NCBI GenBank assembly: GCA_022822425.1
Contig: JAJEBS010000247.1
Span: 16,209 to 80,208, forward strand
Direction: 5' to 3'
Length of the DNA: 64,000 nt
Source: Gemmatimonadota bacterium
GTDB taxonomy: Bacteria; Gemmatimonadota; Gemmatimonadetes; Longimicrobiales; Gaopeijiaceae
The notes below the pieces were generated by a model, which worked only from the letters and a program-made list of their open reading frames with translations, searched no databases and was not told the DNA's origin. Both the position numbers and the translations under genes were made by a program. Within the stretch, counting starts at the first letter, position 1. Every line of letters starts with the position of its first letter. Positions 19,682 through 28,545 of this stretch are shown here, piece after piece.

Positions 19682-22009
19682 ATGAAACCATCGTCCGTGA
19701 ACGTACTGATTCTCGCCACCGCGGCGTCCCTGACCATCGCCAGCCCCGCCGCTGCCTCGCCCCTGTCCCTGTCGCGGCCCGGAGCGACTCCCCAGGCCGC
19801 GGCAACGGGGAGCCGTGACCGGATCGAACGGCCCTGGCAGACCGCGGTCGCGCTGAGGGAGGCACTCGCCGGAACCGATTCCCCGGAACCCGCCGCCATC
19901 CTGGAGCTGGCCCGCGCCGAGGCGGGCTGGCGGAACTGGACACAGGTGAACGAGCTGCTCGCGGGCGCGGAGTGGCTCGACGAGGTGAATTCCGGGGAAG
20001 GATGGTTCCTTCTCGGCCGGGCAGCCGAGGTGGAAGGCGACTGGGCAGCCGCCGAGCAAGCCTTCGGCGCCTACCTGGCCGGTGGAAACCGCGACGAGGA
20101 AGCTGTCCTGCGCCTGGTCCCGATTCGAGCCCGTCTGAACCGTTCCGGAGACGCGCTCGAGACGCTTGAGGCGATCGCCTCGGGTCGCACGGGCTTCTTC
20201 AGCAGCCGCATGCGGCTGGAGGTCGCGGACATTCTCGCCCCGCTGGGCGACACCGCCGGCGTGCGGCTGGCGAGCGCGGGCATCACCGACGACGAGATCC
20301 GGGAACGAACCTGGCTGCTCCGCTCCGACGCATACCTGACCGTGGCCGACAGCGCCGCCGCAGAGATCTTCCTCGACCAGACCGTCACCTCGATCTCGAA
20401 CGACGGACGACGGGCGCGCGGATGGGCGATGCTGGGCGAACTGCGACAGGCGCGCGGCGACCGGGAAGGCGCGCTCTCGGCCTTCCGGGCCGTGCTCGAC
20501 GCCGTCGACCGGGGAAGCGCCGCCACCCTTGCCGCCACCGCCCTGGCCGAATCGGGCACCGCCTCGACCGACGACCTCCCGGCCCTGGGGCGCGTCCTCC
20601 AGCGCGGAGGCGAGACCGGACTCGCGCTCGAGGTCTACGATCGCTACCTGGAGGAAACCTCCACCGCTCCCCCGGCCACCCTGCGCCTGGCGCGCGCGCG
20701 CCTGATGGCGGGCTCGGGGCGGCTTTCGGAAGCCAGGGACGAGTTCACCAGCCTCGCCGGAAGCGATGACCCGGAGGTGGGCGCACCGGCCCTCGACAAC
20801 CTGGCCCGGGTGCAGCGGCGGCTCGGTGCGGGAGGAGCAGCGGAGGCGGCGCAGGAGCAGATGGTGGAGCGCTTCCCGGGGAGCCGCGCGGCGGTCGACT
20901 TCATCTTCTTTCGCGCAGACGCGGACCACGACGCGGGCCGGCTCTCCCGGGCCATGGAGGGGTACGGGCAAACCGCATCGATGGCGCCCACCATGGATCG
21001 CGCCGGTCTGGCGCGCATGCGGCTCGGCCAGCTCCACATCGGCGCTGGCGATCACCGGCAGGCGGCCGAGGTCTTTGAAGACTACCTCGCCGACTTTCCC
21101 CGGGGGCGGCGCTGGCAGGAAGCCGCCTACTGGGCTGCGTGGACCCGCCTTCGGCTGGGCGAGCGCGAGCTCGCTACCGGGCATGTGGCGCTCGTCACCC
21201 GCGGCGATCCTCTTTCCTACTACGCCTTCCTCGGAGCGGAGCTGCTCGGCGAGGACTACGACCCCGAACTGGAGCCCGATCCCCCCTTCGACGAGTCCAC
21301 CGTCTTCTGGATGTATGAGCCGCTGCGCGAAGCCGCGCTCCTGAGGCGCGCGGGAATGAGCTCGGCCGCCGCGGACATCGCGGCACGATTGCTGGAGCGG
21401 GCCGAAGGGTCTCCGGGAGCGCTGCTCCGGCTGGCAGAAGGGCTGATCGCCGAAGGCATGTACATCGAGGGCATCCGCATCGGGGGACGGGCCCAGAGCG
21501 CCGGATATCCCCGCTCGCCGCGGCTCGTGCGCGCGGCCTATCCGCTCCCCTATCGGAACCTCATCTTCGACGAGGCGGCCCGGCACGAAGTGGACCCGTT
21601 CCTGATGGCCGCCCTGATGCGCCAGGAATCCGCCTTCGACGCGGAAATCGTCTCCAGCGCGGGAGCGATCGGGCTCATGCAGGTGATGCCCGCGACCGGA
21701 CGCGAGCTCGCGCGCCGGGGAGGACCGAACCCCTTTTCGGCCACGGCCCTGCGGGTCGCCGATGTCAACCTGCGCCTGGGTTCGCGCTACCTCGCGCAGA
21801 TGCTCGGCCGCTACGACGGCCGGCTGCCGCTGGTGCTGTCGGCCTACAACGCGGGTCCCTCCCGCGCCAACCGCTGGCGCCGCCTTCCGGAAGCCTCGGA
21901 CCTCCAGCGCTTCACCGAGCGGATCCCCTTCTTCGAGACGCGCAACTACGTGAAGAGCGTCGAGCGCAACCTGAGGATCTATCGCTGGCTGTACGGCGAC
22001 GACTCATGA
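19682..22009 (+). CDS. Soluble lytic murein transglycosylase (Slt-like, TPR plus SLT domain)
   Basis: A 775-residue exported enzyme. Residues 1-24 are a signal peptide ending in ASPAAAS. Roughly 550 residues of TPR-like helical repeats follow, as in the Slt70 ring, then a C-terminal goose-lysozyme-type domain: MRQESAFDAEIVSSAGAIGL with the catalytic Glu near residue 648, then VMPATG, LVLSAYNAGP and the ARG-type ending. It cleaves peptidoglycan with anhydromuramyl formation in the periplasm. The start is the ATG right after the terminator; the ORF track's earlier start would read through that hairpin. Confidence 0.88.
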   Translation: MKPSSVNVLILATAASLTIASPAAASPLSLSRPGATPQAAATGSRDRIERPWQTAVALREALAGTDSPEPAAILELARAEAGWRNWTQVNELLAGAEWLDEVNSGEGWFLLGRAAEVEGDWAAAEQAFGAYLAGGNRDEEAVLRLVPIRARLNRSGDALETLEAIASGRTGFFSSRMRLEVADILAPLGDTAGVRLASAGITDDEIRERTWLLRSDAYLTVADSAAAEIFLDQTVTSISNDGRRARGWAMLGELRQARGDREGALSAFRAVLDAVDRGSAATLAATALAESGTASTDDLPALGRVLQRGGETGLALEVYDRYLEETSTAPPATLRLARARLMAGSGRLSEARDEFTSLAGSDDPEVGAPALDNLARVQRRLGAGGAAEAAQEQMVERFPGSRAAVDFIFFRADADHDAGRLSRAMEGYGQTASMAPTMDRAGLARMRLGQLHIGAGDHRQAAEVFEDYLADFPRGRRWQEAAYWAAWTRLRLGERELATGHVALVTRGDPLSYYAFLGAELLGEDYDPELEPDPPFDESTVFWMYEPLREAALLRRAGMSSAAADIAARLLERAEGSPGALLRLAEGLIAEGMYIEGIRIGGRAQSAGYPRSPRLVRAAYPLPYRNLIFDEAARHEVDPFLMAALMRQESAFDAEIVSSAGAIGLMQVMPATGRELARRGGPNPFSATALRVADVNLRLGSRYLAQMLGRYDGRLPLVLSAYNAGPSRANRWRRLPEASDLQRFTERIPFFETRNYVKSVERNLRIYRWLYGDDS

Positions 22010-22025
22010 ACCGCGGCCACGGGCC

Positions 22026-24794
22026 ATGAACCGCCCTACCCTCTTCCTGATCGACGCCTACGCGCTCATCTATCAGTCGTTCTTCGCCTTCGCCAACCGG
22101 CCCCTCACCAACTCCCGGGGCGAAAACACGTCCGCTGAGTGGGGCTTCCTCAACTACCTGATCCGGATCCGGGAAGAGTTCGCGCCCGATTATCTCGCGG
22201 TGGTCTTCGACGCCGGATCGAGTCAGCGCAAGAAGCTCTATCCCGAGTACAAGGCGACGCGGGAGAAGATGCCCGAGGATCTGCGCGAGAGCCTGGGACG
22301 CATCCGGTCGGTGCTGGATGCCCTCCACCATCCCGTGGTCGAAGTCGAGGGATTCGAGGCGGACGACGTGATCGCTTCGCTGGCACGGCAGGCCCTCGCG
22401 CTCGAGGAGGACATCGAGGCCGTCATCGTTTCGGGAGACAAGGATTTCTACCAGCTCCTGCGCCCCGGCCTGCGGCTGTTCCGGCCCGCGCGCGGGGGAC
22501 GCGCCGGCACTTCGGCGGAGTGGGTCGACGAGTCGAATGCGAGCAGGCGGTTCGGGGTCCCTCCCGATCGCATCATCGATTACCTCGCGCTGATCGGAGA
22601 CTCCTCGGACAACGTGCCCGGAGCGCCGGGCATCGGGCCCAAGACCGCGGTCAAGCTCATCGAGCAGTATGGAGATCTGGACAGGATTCTCGCGCACGCG
22701 GAAGATGTGCGGGCCAAGCGTCCCCGAGAGTCGCTGCTCAACCACGCGGATCAGATCCGGCTTTCGAGGCAGCTGGTGACCATGCTCACCGACGTGGACG
22801 TGACCTTCGATCTCGATAGCGTGGCCGTGCGCGCTCCGGACCGCGAGCGGATGCGCGAACTGCTGCTGGAACTCGAGTTCCACACCCTCCTGGAGCGCTT
22901 CGCGAGTTCGCCGGGAGCCGGGGGGCCGGCATCCAGGGAGGAGGACGTCGATTACCAGCTGGTGCGGGACCGGGCCGGGGTCGACGAGGTGGTCCGGGAA
23001 GCGCGCGCGCAGGGTGAAGTCGCGGTCGCCGTACTCACGGCGTCCCCCGATCCCATGCGGGGACCCATCGCCGGAATCGCCCTCTCGAGCCGGCCGGGCG
23101 TGGGCCGCTACCTCCCTCTGGCCCACGAAGCCGCGCTCGATCTGGAGATGGGGGCTCTGGCGGAGTCCGCGGCGTCGGTGAACAATCTGCCCGGGCTCGA
23201 TTCCCCCGCCTTGGCCCCGCTTCGCGATCTGCTCGAGGACCCCGGGGTGGCCAAGACCGGGCACGATCTGAAACACGGCATCGTAGCGCTGGCAGAGGCC
23301 GGCATCGCGCTCGCCGGGGCCCGCTTCGATACCATGGTGGCTTCCTATCTCCTCGAACCGGAGCTTCGAGGCCACGAACTGGAGACCCTGACGGAAAACA
23401 GGCTCGGCCTTGAGACCACCCGGCTCAAGGAGCTTGTCGGCACGGGCAAGAAGGAGGTGCCGCTGACCCGGCTCGGGCCCGAGCCGGTCCTCCGTTACGC
23501 CTGCGAGCGTGCCGACTGCGCAGGACGGCTTCGGGAACACTTCCGGCCCAGACTCGAGGGACACGCTCTGGACGGACTGTTTCGCGACGTCGAGATGCGC
23601 CTGGTGCCGGTGCTGGCGTGCATGGAGCGAAACGGAGTCCGCATCGATCCGCTCTTCTTCAGCGAGATGAGCCGGGAGCTGGAGCACGAACTCGAGCGGG
23701 TGCGGAAGGAGATCTTCAGGGAGGCGGGATCCGAATTCAATCTCAACTCGACGCCCCAGCTGCGCACCGTGCTCTTCGAGGACCTGGGGCTCCCGGTCAT
23801 CCGCAAGACCAAGACCGGGCCCTCCACGGCCGCCTCGGTGCTGGAGGAACTCGAGGCGCTCGGCCATCCGGTGCCGCGGCTGCTGATGAAGTATCGCCGC
23901 ATGGAGAAGTTGCGCAGCACCTACATCGACGCCCTCCCCGGTCTCGTCCATCCGCGCACCGGGCGCATCCACACGCACTTCAACCAGACCGTGGCGGCGA
24001 CCGGCCGGCTGTCTTCCAGCAACCCCAACCTGCAGAACATCCCCATCCGCACCCGGATCGGGCGCGAGATCCGCAAGGGTTTCGTGGCCGCACCGGGACA
24101 CGTGCTGCTGACCGCGGACTACTCGCAGATCGAGTTGCGCATCCTGGCGCACTTCTCGGGCGATCCCGCATTCGTGACCGCGTTCCGCGAAGCCAGCGAC
24201 ATCCACCGCCAGACCGCCGCCGTGATCTTCGATGTGCCCGTGGACGAGGTGAGCCCGCGCATGCGCGACCAGGCCAAGACCATCAACTTCGCCACCCTGT
24301 ACGGGCAGGGAGCCTTCTCCCTTGGGCGGCAACTGGGCATTCCGCAGGACGAGGCGCGGCGCTTCATCGACCAGTACTTCGAGCGCTTCAGCGGCGTGCG
24401 CGCCTTCCTCGACGAGCAGGTCTCCCTGGCGAAGGAACGGGGCTACGTCGAGACGCTCGCGCGGCGGCGGCGCTACGTGCCCGAGCTGGCCTCGCGCAAC
24501 TGGAACATCCGTGCGCACGGGGAGCGGATCGCGCGCAACACGCCCATCCAGGGTACGGCCGCGGATGTCATCAAGAAGGCGATGATCGAGGTTCAGCAGG
24601 CTCTGGAGGAAGCTGGCTCGGGGGCGATGATGCTCCTCCAGGTGCACGACGAGCTGGTGCTCGAGACGCCCGCCGCAGAGCTGGAGACGGTGCGGGACAT
24701 GGTCGTGTCGCACATGGAGAACGCGGCCGCGCTCGAAGTGCCGCTGGTCGTGGATACCGGAGCTGGCGAAAGCTGGTTCGAGTGCAAGGGCTGA
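22026..24794 (+). CDS. polA: DNA polymerase I with degenerate 3'-5' exonuclease domain
   Basis: A 922-residue family A polymerase. Residues 1 to about 300 are the 5' nuclease (LFLIDAYALIYQSFF, SGDKDFYQLL, GDSSDNVPGAPGIGPKTAVK). The polymerase motifs are intact: A TADYSQIELRILAHFSGD near 696, B RDQAKTINFATLYG, and C LQVHDELVLE near 871. In the middle domain the metal-binding FDTET of E. coli Pol I is replaced by VLTASPDPM and the second Asp (NLKYD) by DLKHG, so proofreading is very probably lost, as in Taq polymerase. It fills gaps in replication and excision repair. The gene starts 16 bases after the transglycosylase stop. Confidence 0.96.
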   Translation: MNRPTLFLIDAYALIYQSFFAFANRPLTNSRGENTSAEWGFLNYLIRIREEFAPDYLAVVFDAGSSQRKKLYPEYKATREKMPEDLRESLGRIRSVLDALHHPVVEVEGFEADDVIASLARQALALEEDIEAVIVSGDKDFYQLLRPGLRLFRPARGGRAGTSAEWVDESNASRRFGVPPDRIIDYLALIGDSSDNVPGAPGIGPKTAVKLIEQYGDLDRILAHAEDVRAKRPRESLLNHADQIRLSRQLVTMLTDVDVTFDLDSVAVRAPDRERMRELLLELEFHTLLERFASSPGAGGPASREEDVDYQLVRDRAGVDEVVREARAQGEVAVAVLTASPDPMRGPIAGIALSSRPGVGRYLPLAHEAALDLEMGALAESAASVNNLPGLDSPALAPLRDLLEDPGVAKTGHDLKHGIVALAEAGIALAGARFDTMVASYLLEPELRGHELETLTENRLGLETTRLKELVGTGKKEVPLTRLGPEPVLRYACERADCAGRLREHFRPRLEGHALDGLFRDVEMRLVPVLACMERNGVRIDPLFFSEMSRELEHELERVRKEIFREAGSEFNLNSTPQLRTVLFEDLGLPVIRKTKTGPSTAASVLEELEALGHPVPRLLMKYRRMEKLRSTYIDALPGLVHPRTGRIHTHFNQTVAATGRLSSSNPNLQNIPIRTRIGREIRKGFVAAPGHVLLTADYSQIELRILAHFSGDPAFVTAFREASDIHRQTAAVIFDVPVDEVSPRMRDQAKTINFATLYGQGAFSLGRQLGIPQDEARRFIDQYFERFSGVRAFLDEQVSLAKERGYVETLARRRRYVPELASRNWNIRAHGERIARNTPIQGTAADVIKKAMIEVQQALEEAGSGAMMLLQVHDELVLETPAAELETVRDMVVSHMENAAALEVPLVVDTGAGESWFECKG

Positions 24795-24914
24795 CCCCTG
24801 CCGGACCGGGGCCTCGATCGGCTCATCCTGTCATTCCTTCGCCCGGATTTCCCCGCGAACATGAGAGTCGTCGGGAGGAATCCAGTTTCACGCGCAAAGG
24901 AAGGAGAGACGCCG

Positions 24915-25256
24915 ATGAGCCGGTCCGTCAACAAGGTAATCCTGATCGGGAACGTCGGGCGGGATCCGGACGTCCACGAGACCCAGGGACGCAAGAAGGT
25001 GGCGCACTTTTCGCTCGCCACCAACCAGCGGATCCGCCGCGGGCCGAACGACGTGGAGGAGCGAACGGACTGGCACCGCATCACGGTGTGGAACAGGACC
25101 GCCCAGTTCGTCGAGGACTACGTGCGGAAGGGAGACCGGGTGTATGTGGAGGGCCGGCTCGAGTACGACTCCTATGAGCGGGACGGCGTCACCATTCCCA
25201 CAGCCGACGTGAGCGCGCGCGAGTTGGTGCTGCTCTCGCAGCGGAGCGACGACTAG
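24915..25256 (+). CDS. ssb: Single-stranded DNA-binding protein without acidic tail
   Basis: A 113-residue OB-fold SSB (SVNKVILIGNVGRDPDVHET, WHRITVWNRTAQFVEDYVRKGD, VYVEGRLEYDSY). GGAAGGAGAG lies just before the ATG at 24915; the ORF track's start adds 18 implausible residues. It ends at LLSQRSDD directly after the OB fold, lacking both the Gly/Pro-rich linker and the DDDIPF-like tip that recruits partner proteins in standard SSBs. This suggests a specialised or secondary SSB, but a main SSB elsewhere cannot be checked. It lies 120 bases after polA. Confidence 0.92.
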   Translation: MSRSVNKVILIGNVGRDPDVHETQGRKKVAHFSLATNQRIRRGPNDVEERTDWHRITVWNRTAQFVEDYVRKGDRVYVEGRLEYDSYERDGVTIPTADVSARELVLLSQRSDD

Positions 25257-25265
25257 CAGTCCTCA

Positions 25266-25305
25266 AGGCACCCGGTGAGTCCGGCGCCACGCCGCTCCGG
25301 TGCCT
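25266..25305. terminator. Hairpin between convergent ssb and barrel genes
   Basis: AGGCACC and GGTGCCT enclose an inner CGGCG-CCA-CGCCG stem, giving one long imperfect hairpin just after the ssb stop and before the convergent gene's stop. No U tract follows on either strand, so termination is likely but not certain. Confidence 0.5.
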
Positions 25306-25327
25306 GCGCGGATTCATCCCCGGAATC

Positions 25328-27343
25328 CTAGAAGAGGTCGCGGAAGCGCCGGTTGAGGTCGAGAACGATCTCCCAGGAACCGCCGTTCAGGCCGCGCACC
25401 ACATCGACCTGGACGAGATCCCAGCCGAGGGCGAGTCCCAGCCCGGCGGAGAAGCGGGTGATCCGGGACGGGTGGGCGTCCCACGCTTCCGGAACCTCGG
25501 CCGAGCCGAGCCGGGTGCGTCCGGCCGCGCCCACGCCGCGGAGCCGCAGCCATGGGCTGAGGAGTTGGCGGGAGCCTTCGACCCGGAGCAGCCAGAAGGC
25601 GTTGCCGGCCAGGGAGCGGTAGTCGTATCCGGGAAGGGTCTCGCGGCCTCCCAGGAGGTAGAGCGACTGCGACGGCGCGCCCCCGGACACGGCAGCGGCG
25701 TCCAGGGTCGAGCGGAGTGCCACGCCATGCTCGAGCCAGCGGCGGCCGGCGGCGAGACGCAGGGACGCCTCCCGGTAGGGGGCGCCGTCGAAGGCGGCCC
25801 AGGCGGCGCCTGCTTCCGCGAACAGGCGGTCGGGAGAGCCGAGCGACGCGGACAGCCGAACGGCGGTCAGGTCGCCTTCGTCGATGGCCCGCACCGGACG
25901 CCAGCCGCCTGGCTCCCCGCCGGAGACGACACCCGCGCCCTGATGTCGTTCGTAGCGCACGTCGGCGCGCGCCGAGACCGGGCCGAAGGAGCGGGTTGCG
26001 CGGGCACGGGCGCCCGTCGCGAAGTAGGGGTCCGTCCAGTCGGTCTGGCGGAGCAGCGAAGAGAGGGTGTTCATGATCCGGCTGGACCCGGGCACCGGCC
26101 CGATGTCGCGCGGCTCGCGCAGGAAGACGTCGAAACCGACGGTGCTCGGTCGCTCGCGGTCCGGGTCCTCGAACACGGCGCTCACGCGACCCAGGGGACG
26201 GTCTCCGGCATGGGCGTAGCCCAGCAGGGTTCCGACCTGCAGGCGGTTGGTCGCGCGAAGGTTGAAGCCGCCCTGGGTAACCCAGCCCTCGGCACGGTTG
26301 TAGCGTACCGTTTCGGAGAGGGGCGGCATCGCGAGACGCAGGCGGCCGAGCCCGCTCAGGTATCGGCCGCGCACCAGCCGGTTCGCCTCGGCCTCGATGT
26401 CGATCAGTTCGGCGGTGGGGGCGAGCCCCTCCTCATCGACCTGGGCGTAGAGATCGCGCTCGAAGGGGAAGGCCAGCATCGGATCGGGGTTGCGCACGAT
26501 CGGCGGCCCCATGAAGAACAGGTCGGGGAGATCGGCTTGGAATTCGTAGCCGGCGATTTCCCAGCGGCCCCGAATGACGCTGCCCACGGGAAGATCCAGG
26601 AACCGGAGTTTTCGCCGGATCTCGAGGCTCTGCCGGTGGGGGAGCCAGTACCGGCGATCCCAGAGGGCGTTCTCCAGCGACACACGGATGTAGTCGAGCT
26701 GCCGGTCGACGTAGGACGCGGGCGTGAACGTGAAGTTCATGCGCACGACCGCCGCCGTCTCCCGATCGAGAAAAAGGGTGCCCACGAAGCCGGGCTGGTC
26801 CGGATCGCGCGGCCGCACCTGCACCTCGTACACCCGGACGGGAGCGAGGCCGTCCCCGAAGGCCACCGTGATCGAGTCAGCCAGCAGGTACTCGTAGCGG
26901 GTGGCCGCGCCGGGAGCGAGGGGATGGATAACCGACGACACCTCGTCCCCGTCCCCGATCCTTATCACGTCGCCGAAGTTCTCCTGGATGATGACCAGGT
27001 GGTCGAGGTGGTAGCGGATGTTGGTGGGCATCCGCCGGTCGTCGCGGCGACCGAGAATGTGCTGCCTGGTCAGGCCGGGCGCCTTCCAGTACACCCGCAC
27101 CGCGAGCTGGTCGGTCTTGATCAGGTTGCGTTCCTCGCCGGCCTGACGGTCGAGGAAAAAATAGACGTAGCCGCGTGCGTCGGCCGTATACGCGCGAAGG
27201 CCGTCCATGGCGGCGGCCTGTCGGGTGGCGGTCCCCCGCTCGACGAGATCGAGCACCCGAAGATCGTCCCAGGAGGAAGCCTGCTGGGCCGAGGCGGGAA
27301 ACGCGCCGGTGGCGAGGGCGAGCGCCAGACCGACAGTGCGCAT
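25328..27343 (-). CDS. Outer-membrane beta-barrel protein of unknown function
   Basis: A 671-residue exported protein with signal peptide MRTVGLALALATGAFPASAQ. The N-terminal 300 or so residues are a periplasmic beta-rich domain (LFLDRETAAVVRMNFTFTP, YWLPHRQSLEIRRKL); the rest alternates like barrel strands and ends in Phe, as outer-membrane barrels do (LNRRFRDLF). The late segment YLLGGRETLPGYDYRSLAG resembles the conserved region of Omp85/BamA and related barrels. The ORF track's 1024-residue version adds sequence from the overlapping sigma gene; the ATG at 27343 is the natural start. Specific role unknown. Confidence 0.75.
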   Translation of the reverse strand: MRTVGLALALATGAFPASAQQASSWDDLRVLDLVERGTATRQAAAMDGLRAYTADARGYVYFFLDRQAGEERNLIKTDQLAVRVYWKAPGLTRQHILGRRDDRRMPTNIRYHLDHLVIIQENFGDVIRIGDGDEVSSVIHPLAPGAATRYEYLLADSITVAFGDGLAPVRVYEVQVRPRDPDQPGFVGTLFLDRETAAVVRMNFTFTPASYVDRQLDYIRVSLENALWDRRYWLPHRQSLEIRRKLRFLDLPVGSVIRGRWEIAGYEFQADLPDLFFMGPPIVRNPDPMLAFPFERDLYAQVDEEGLAPTAELIDIEAEANRLVRGRYLSGLGRLRLAMPPLSETVRYNRAEGWVTQGGFNLRATNRLQVGTLLGYAHAGDRPLGRVSAVFEDPDRERPSTVGFDVFLREPRDIGPVPGSSRIMNTLSSLLRQTDWTDPYFATGARARATRSFGPVSARADVRYERHQGAGVVSGGEPGGWRPVRAIDEGDLTAVRLSASLGSPDRLFAEAGAAWAAFDGAPYREASLRLAAGRRWLEHGVALRSTLDAAAVSGGAPSQSLYLLGGRETLPGYDYRSLAGNAFWLLRVEGSRQLLSPWLRLRGVGAAGRTRLGSAEVPEAWDAHPSRITRFSAGLGLALGWDLVQVDVVRGLNGGSWEIVLDLNRRFRDLF

Positions 27344-27462
27344 GAGGAGGGGTATGTGCCTGCAGCCCTCGGAGGTGGGGTGCGGTCCGAGCCTGCGAGC
27401 GCGCCGGCGGCGGGATGCCGGAGGCGCAAACCAGCGAGGAATGTCCTGAACCGAAGACCGGG

Positions 27463-28323
27463 TCAGTTCGCGCTCCAGAAACCCGACAGCGAATCCCCGT
27501 GCGGGCTGTCGCGAAGCTTCTCGAATGCGCGGTTGCGAATCTGGCGAATCCGTTCGCGCGTGACCCCCAGAAGCACGCCGATCTCCTCGAGCGTGCGCTC
27601 CTCGCCGTCGTCCAGGCCGTAGTAGAGGTAGAGGATCTTGCGTTCGCGTTCCGTCAGGTACTTCTCGAACATGTCCTCCATGAAGGCCCGGCGGGCCAGC
27701 GCCTCCACGTCCAGCTCGATGTCCGCGGCCTCCACGCCGGCAAAGCGTTCGCCGAAGCTCGAGCTGTCCCGGTCCCGGCGGTCGATGGGAGCGTCCAGGC
27801 TGAGTTCGGTCGCGGCCACCCGGCGCAGCGCGCGGATGGTCTCGACGGGCTCCTGCATCTCCTTGGCGATCTCCTGATCGGTGGGAGAACGGCCCAACTC
27901 CTGGGTCAGCGCGGTGTCGGTGCGCGCCAGCTTGGCGAGGTTGGAGTTCTGGTTGAGCGGGATGCGCACCGAACGGGTCTGTTCGGCCAGCGCCTGCAGG
28001 ACGGTCTGCCGGATCCACCAGACCGCGTAGCTGATGAATTTGACCCCCTTGTCGGGGTCGAATTTCTTGACCGCCTTCAGCAGCCCCTCGTTGCCGATGC
28101 ACACCAGTTCGGCCAGGCCGAGACCACGGCCCTGGTACTTCTTGACGTAGGAAATGACGAAGCGAAGGTTCGCCGTCACCAGCCGTTCGGCCGCTTCTAT
28201 GTCCCCCGTCCGGGCACGCCGGGCCAGTTCGCGTTCTTCTTCGGGATCCCGGATCAAGGGGTACTTCTCTACGTCCTGAAGATATTGATCGAAGGAATCC
28301 AGACCACGGGAGGATGAGAACAT
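27463..28323 (-). CDS. RNA polymerase sigma factor, RpoD/SigA family (no region 1.1)
   Basis: A 286-residue sigma-70 protein with region 1.2 (DSFDQYLQDVEKYPLIRDPEEE), region 2 (RLVTANLRFVISYVKKYQGRG, then FISYAVWWIRQTVLQAL), region 3 and region 4 (ERTLEEIGVLLGVTRERIRQIRN). The missing N-terminal region 1.1 and short length suggest a group 2 (stress or alternative) factor or a compact primary factor. A second factor of the same class lies at 57101. The gap upstream holds a candidate promoter with a repeated GACAGGTC element. Confidence 0.93.
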   Translation of the reverse strand: MFSSSRGLDSFDQYLQDVEKYPLIRDPEEERELARRARTGDIEAAERLVTANLRFVISYVKKYQGRGLGLAELVCIGNEGLLKAVKKFDPDKGVKFISYAVWWIRQTVLQALAEQTRSVRIPLNQNSNLAKLARTDTALTQELGRSPTDQEIAKEMQEPVETIRALRRVAATELSLDAPIDRRDRDSSSFGERFAGVEAADIELDVEALARRAFMEDMFEKYLTERERKILYLYYGLDDGEERTLEEIGVLLGVTRERIRQIRNRAFEKLRDSPHGDSLSGFWSAN

Positions 28324-28392
28324 CCAGTGCGCGCCTACCGGGGGTGGGGTCTACAAAACGGCGATGGCTGGCCCAGAAACAGCAAGTCAGGC

Positions 28393-28448
28393 AACATAAC
28401 ACCGCCGATCCTGACAGGTCTACCTCTTGATTCTCCGACAGGTCAGGA
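28393..28448 (-). promoter_or_regulatory. Candidate promoter and operator upstream of sigma gene
   Basis: On the minus strand TAGACC and TATGTT are 18 bases apart, about 63 bases before the sigma ATG. The -35 overlaps one copy of GACAGGTC (28413-28420); a second copy lies at 28437-28444, and the pair is framed by TCCTGAC and GTCAGGA. The arrangement looks like a repressor or activator site. Within 28324-28545 I see no gene. Confidence 0.4.
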
Positions 28449-28545
28449 CCCGGTTTTGTTGTGTCTCCGGACGCGGGGAGCCCGGATATGAGGTGATGGA
28501 ACGCGTCCCCGCTCCCGGTGCTCGCACGGATTTACCTGCGCGTCG

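Noticed and set aside
27344-28402. N-terminal 353 residues of the 1024-residue ORF ending at 25328
   Set aside because: They overlap the sigma factor in another frame and have no domain; a clean signal peptide starts at 27343.
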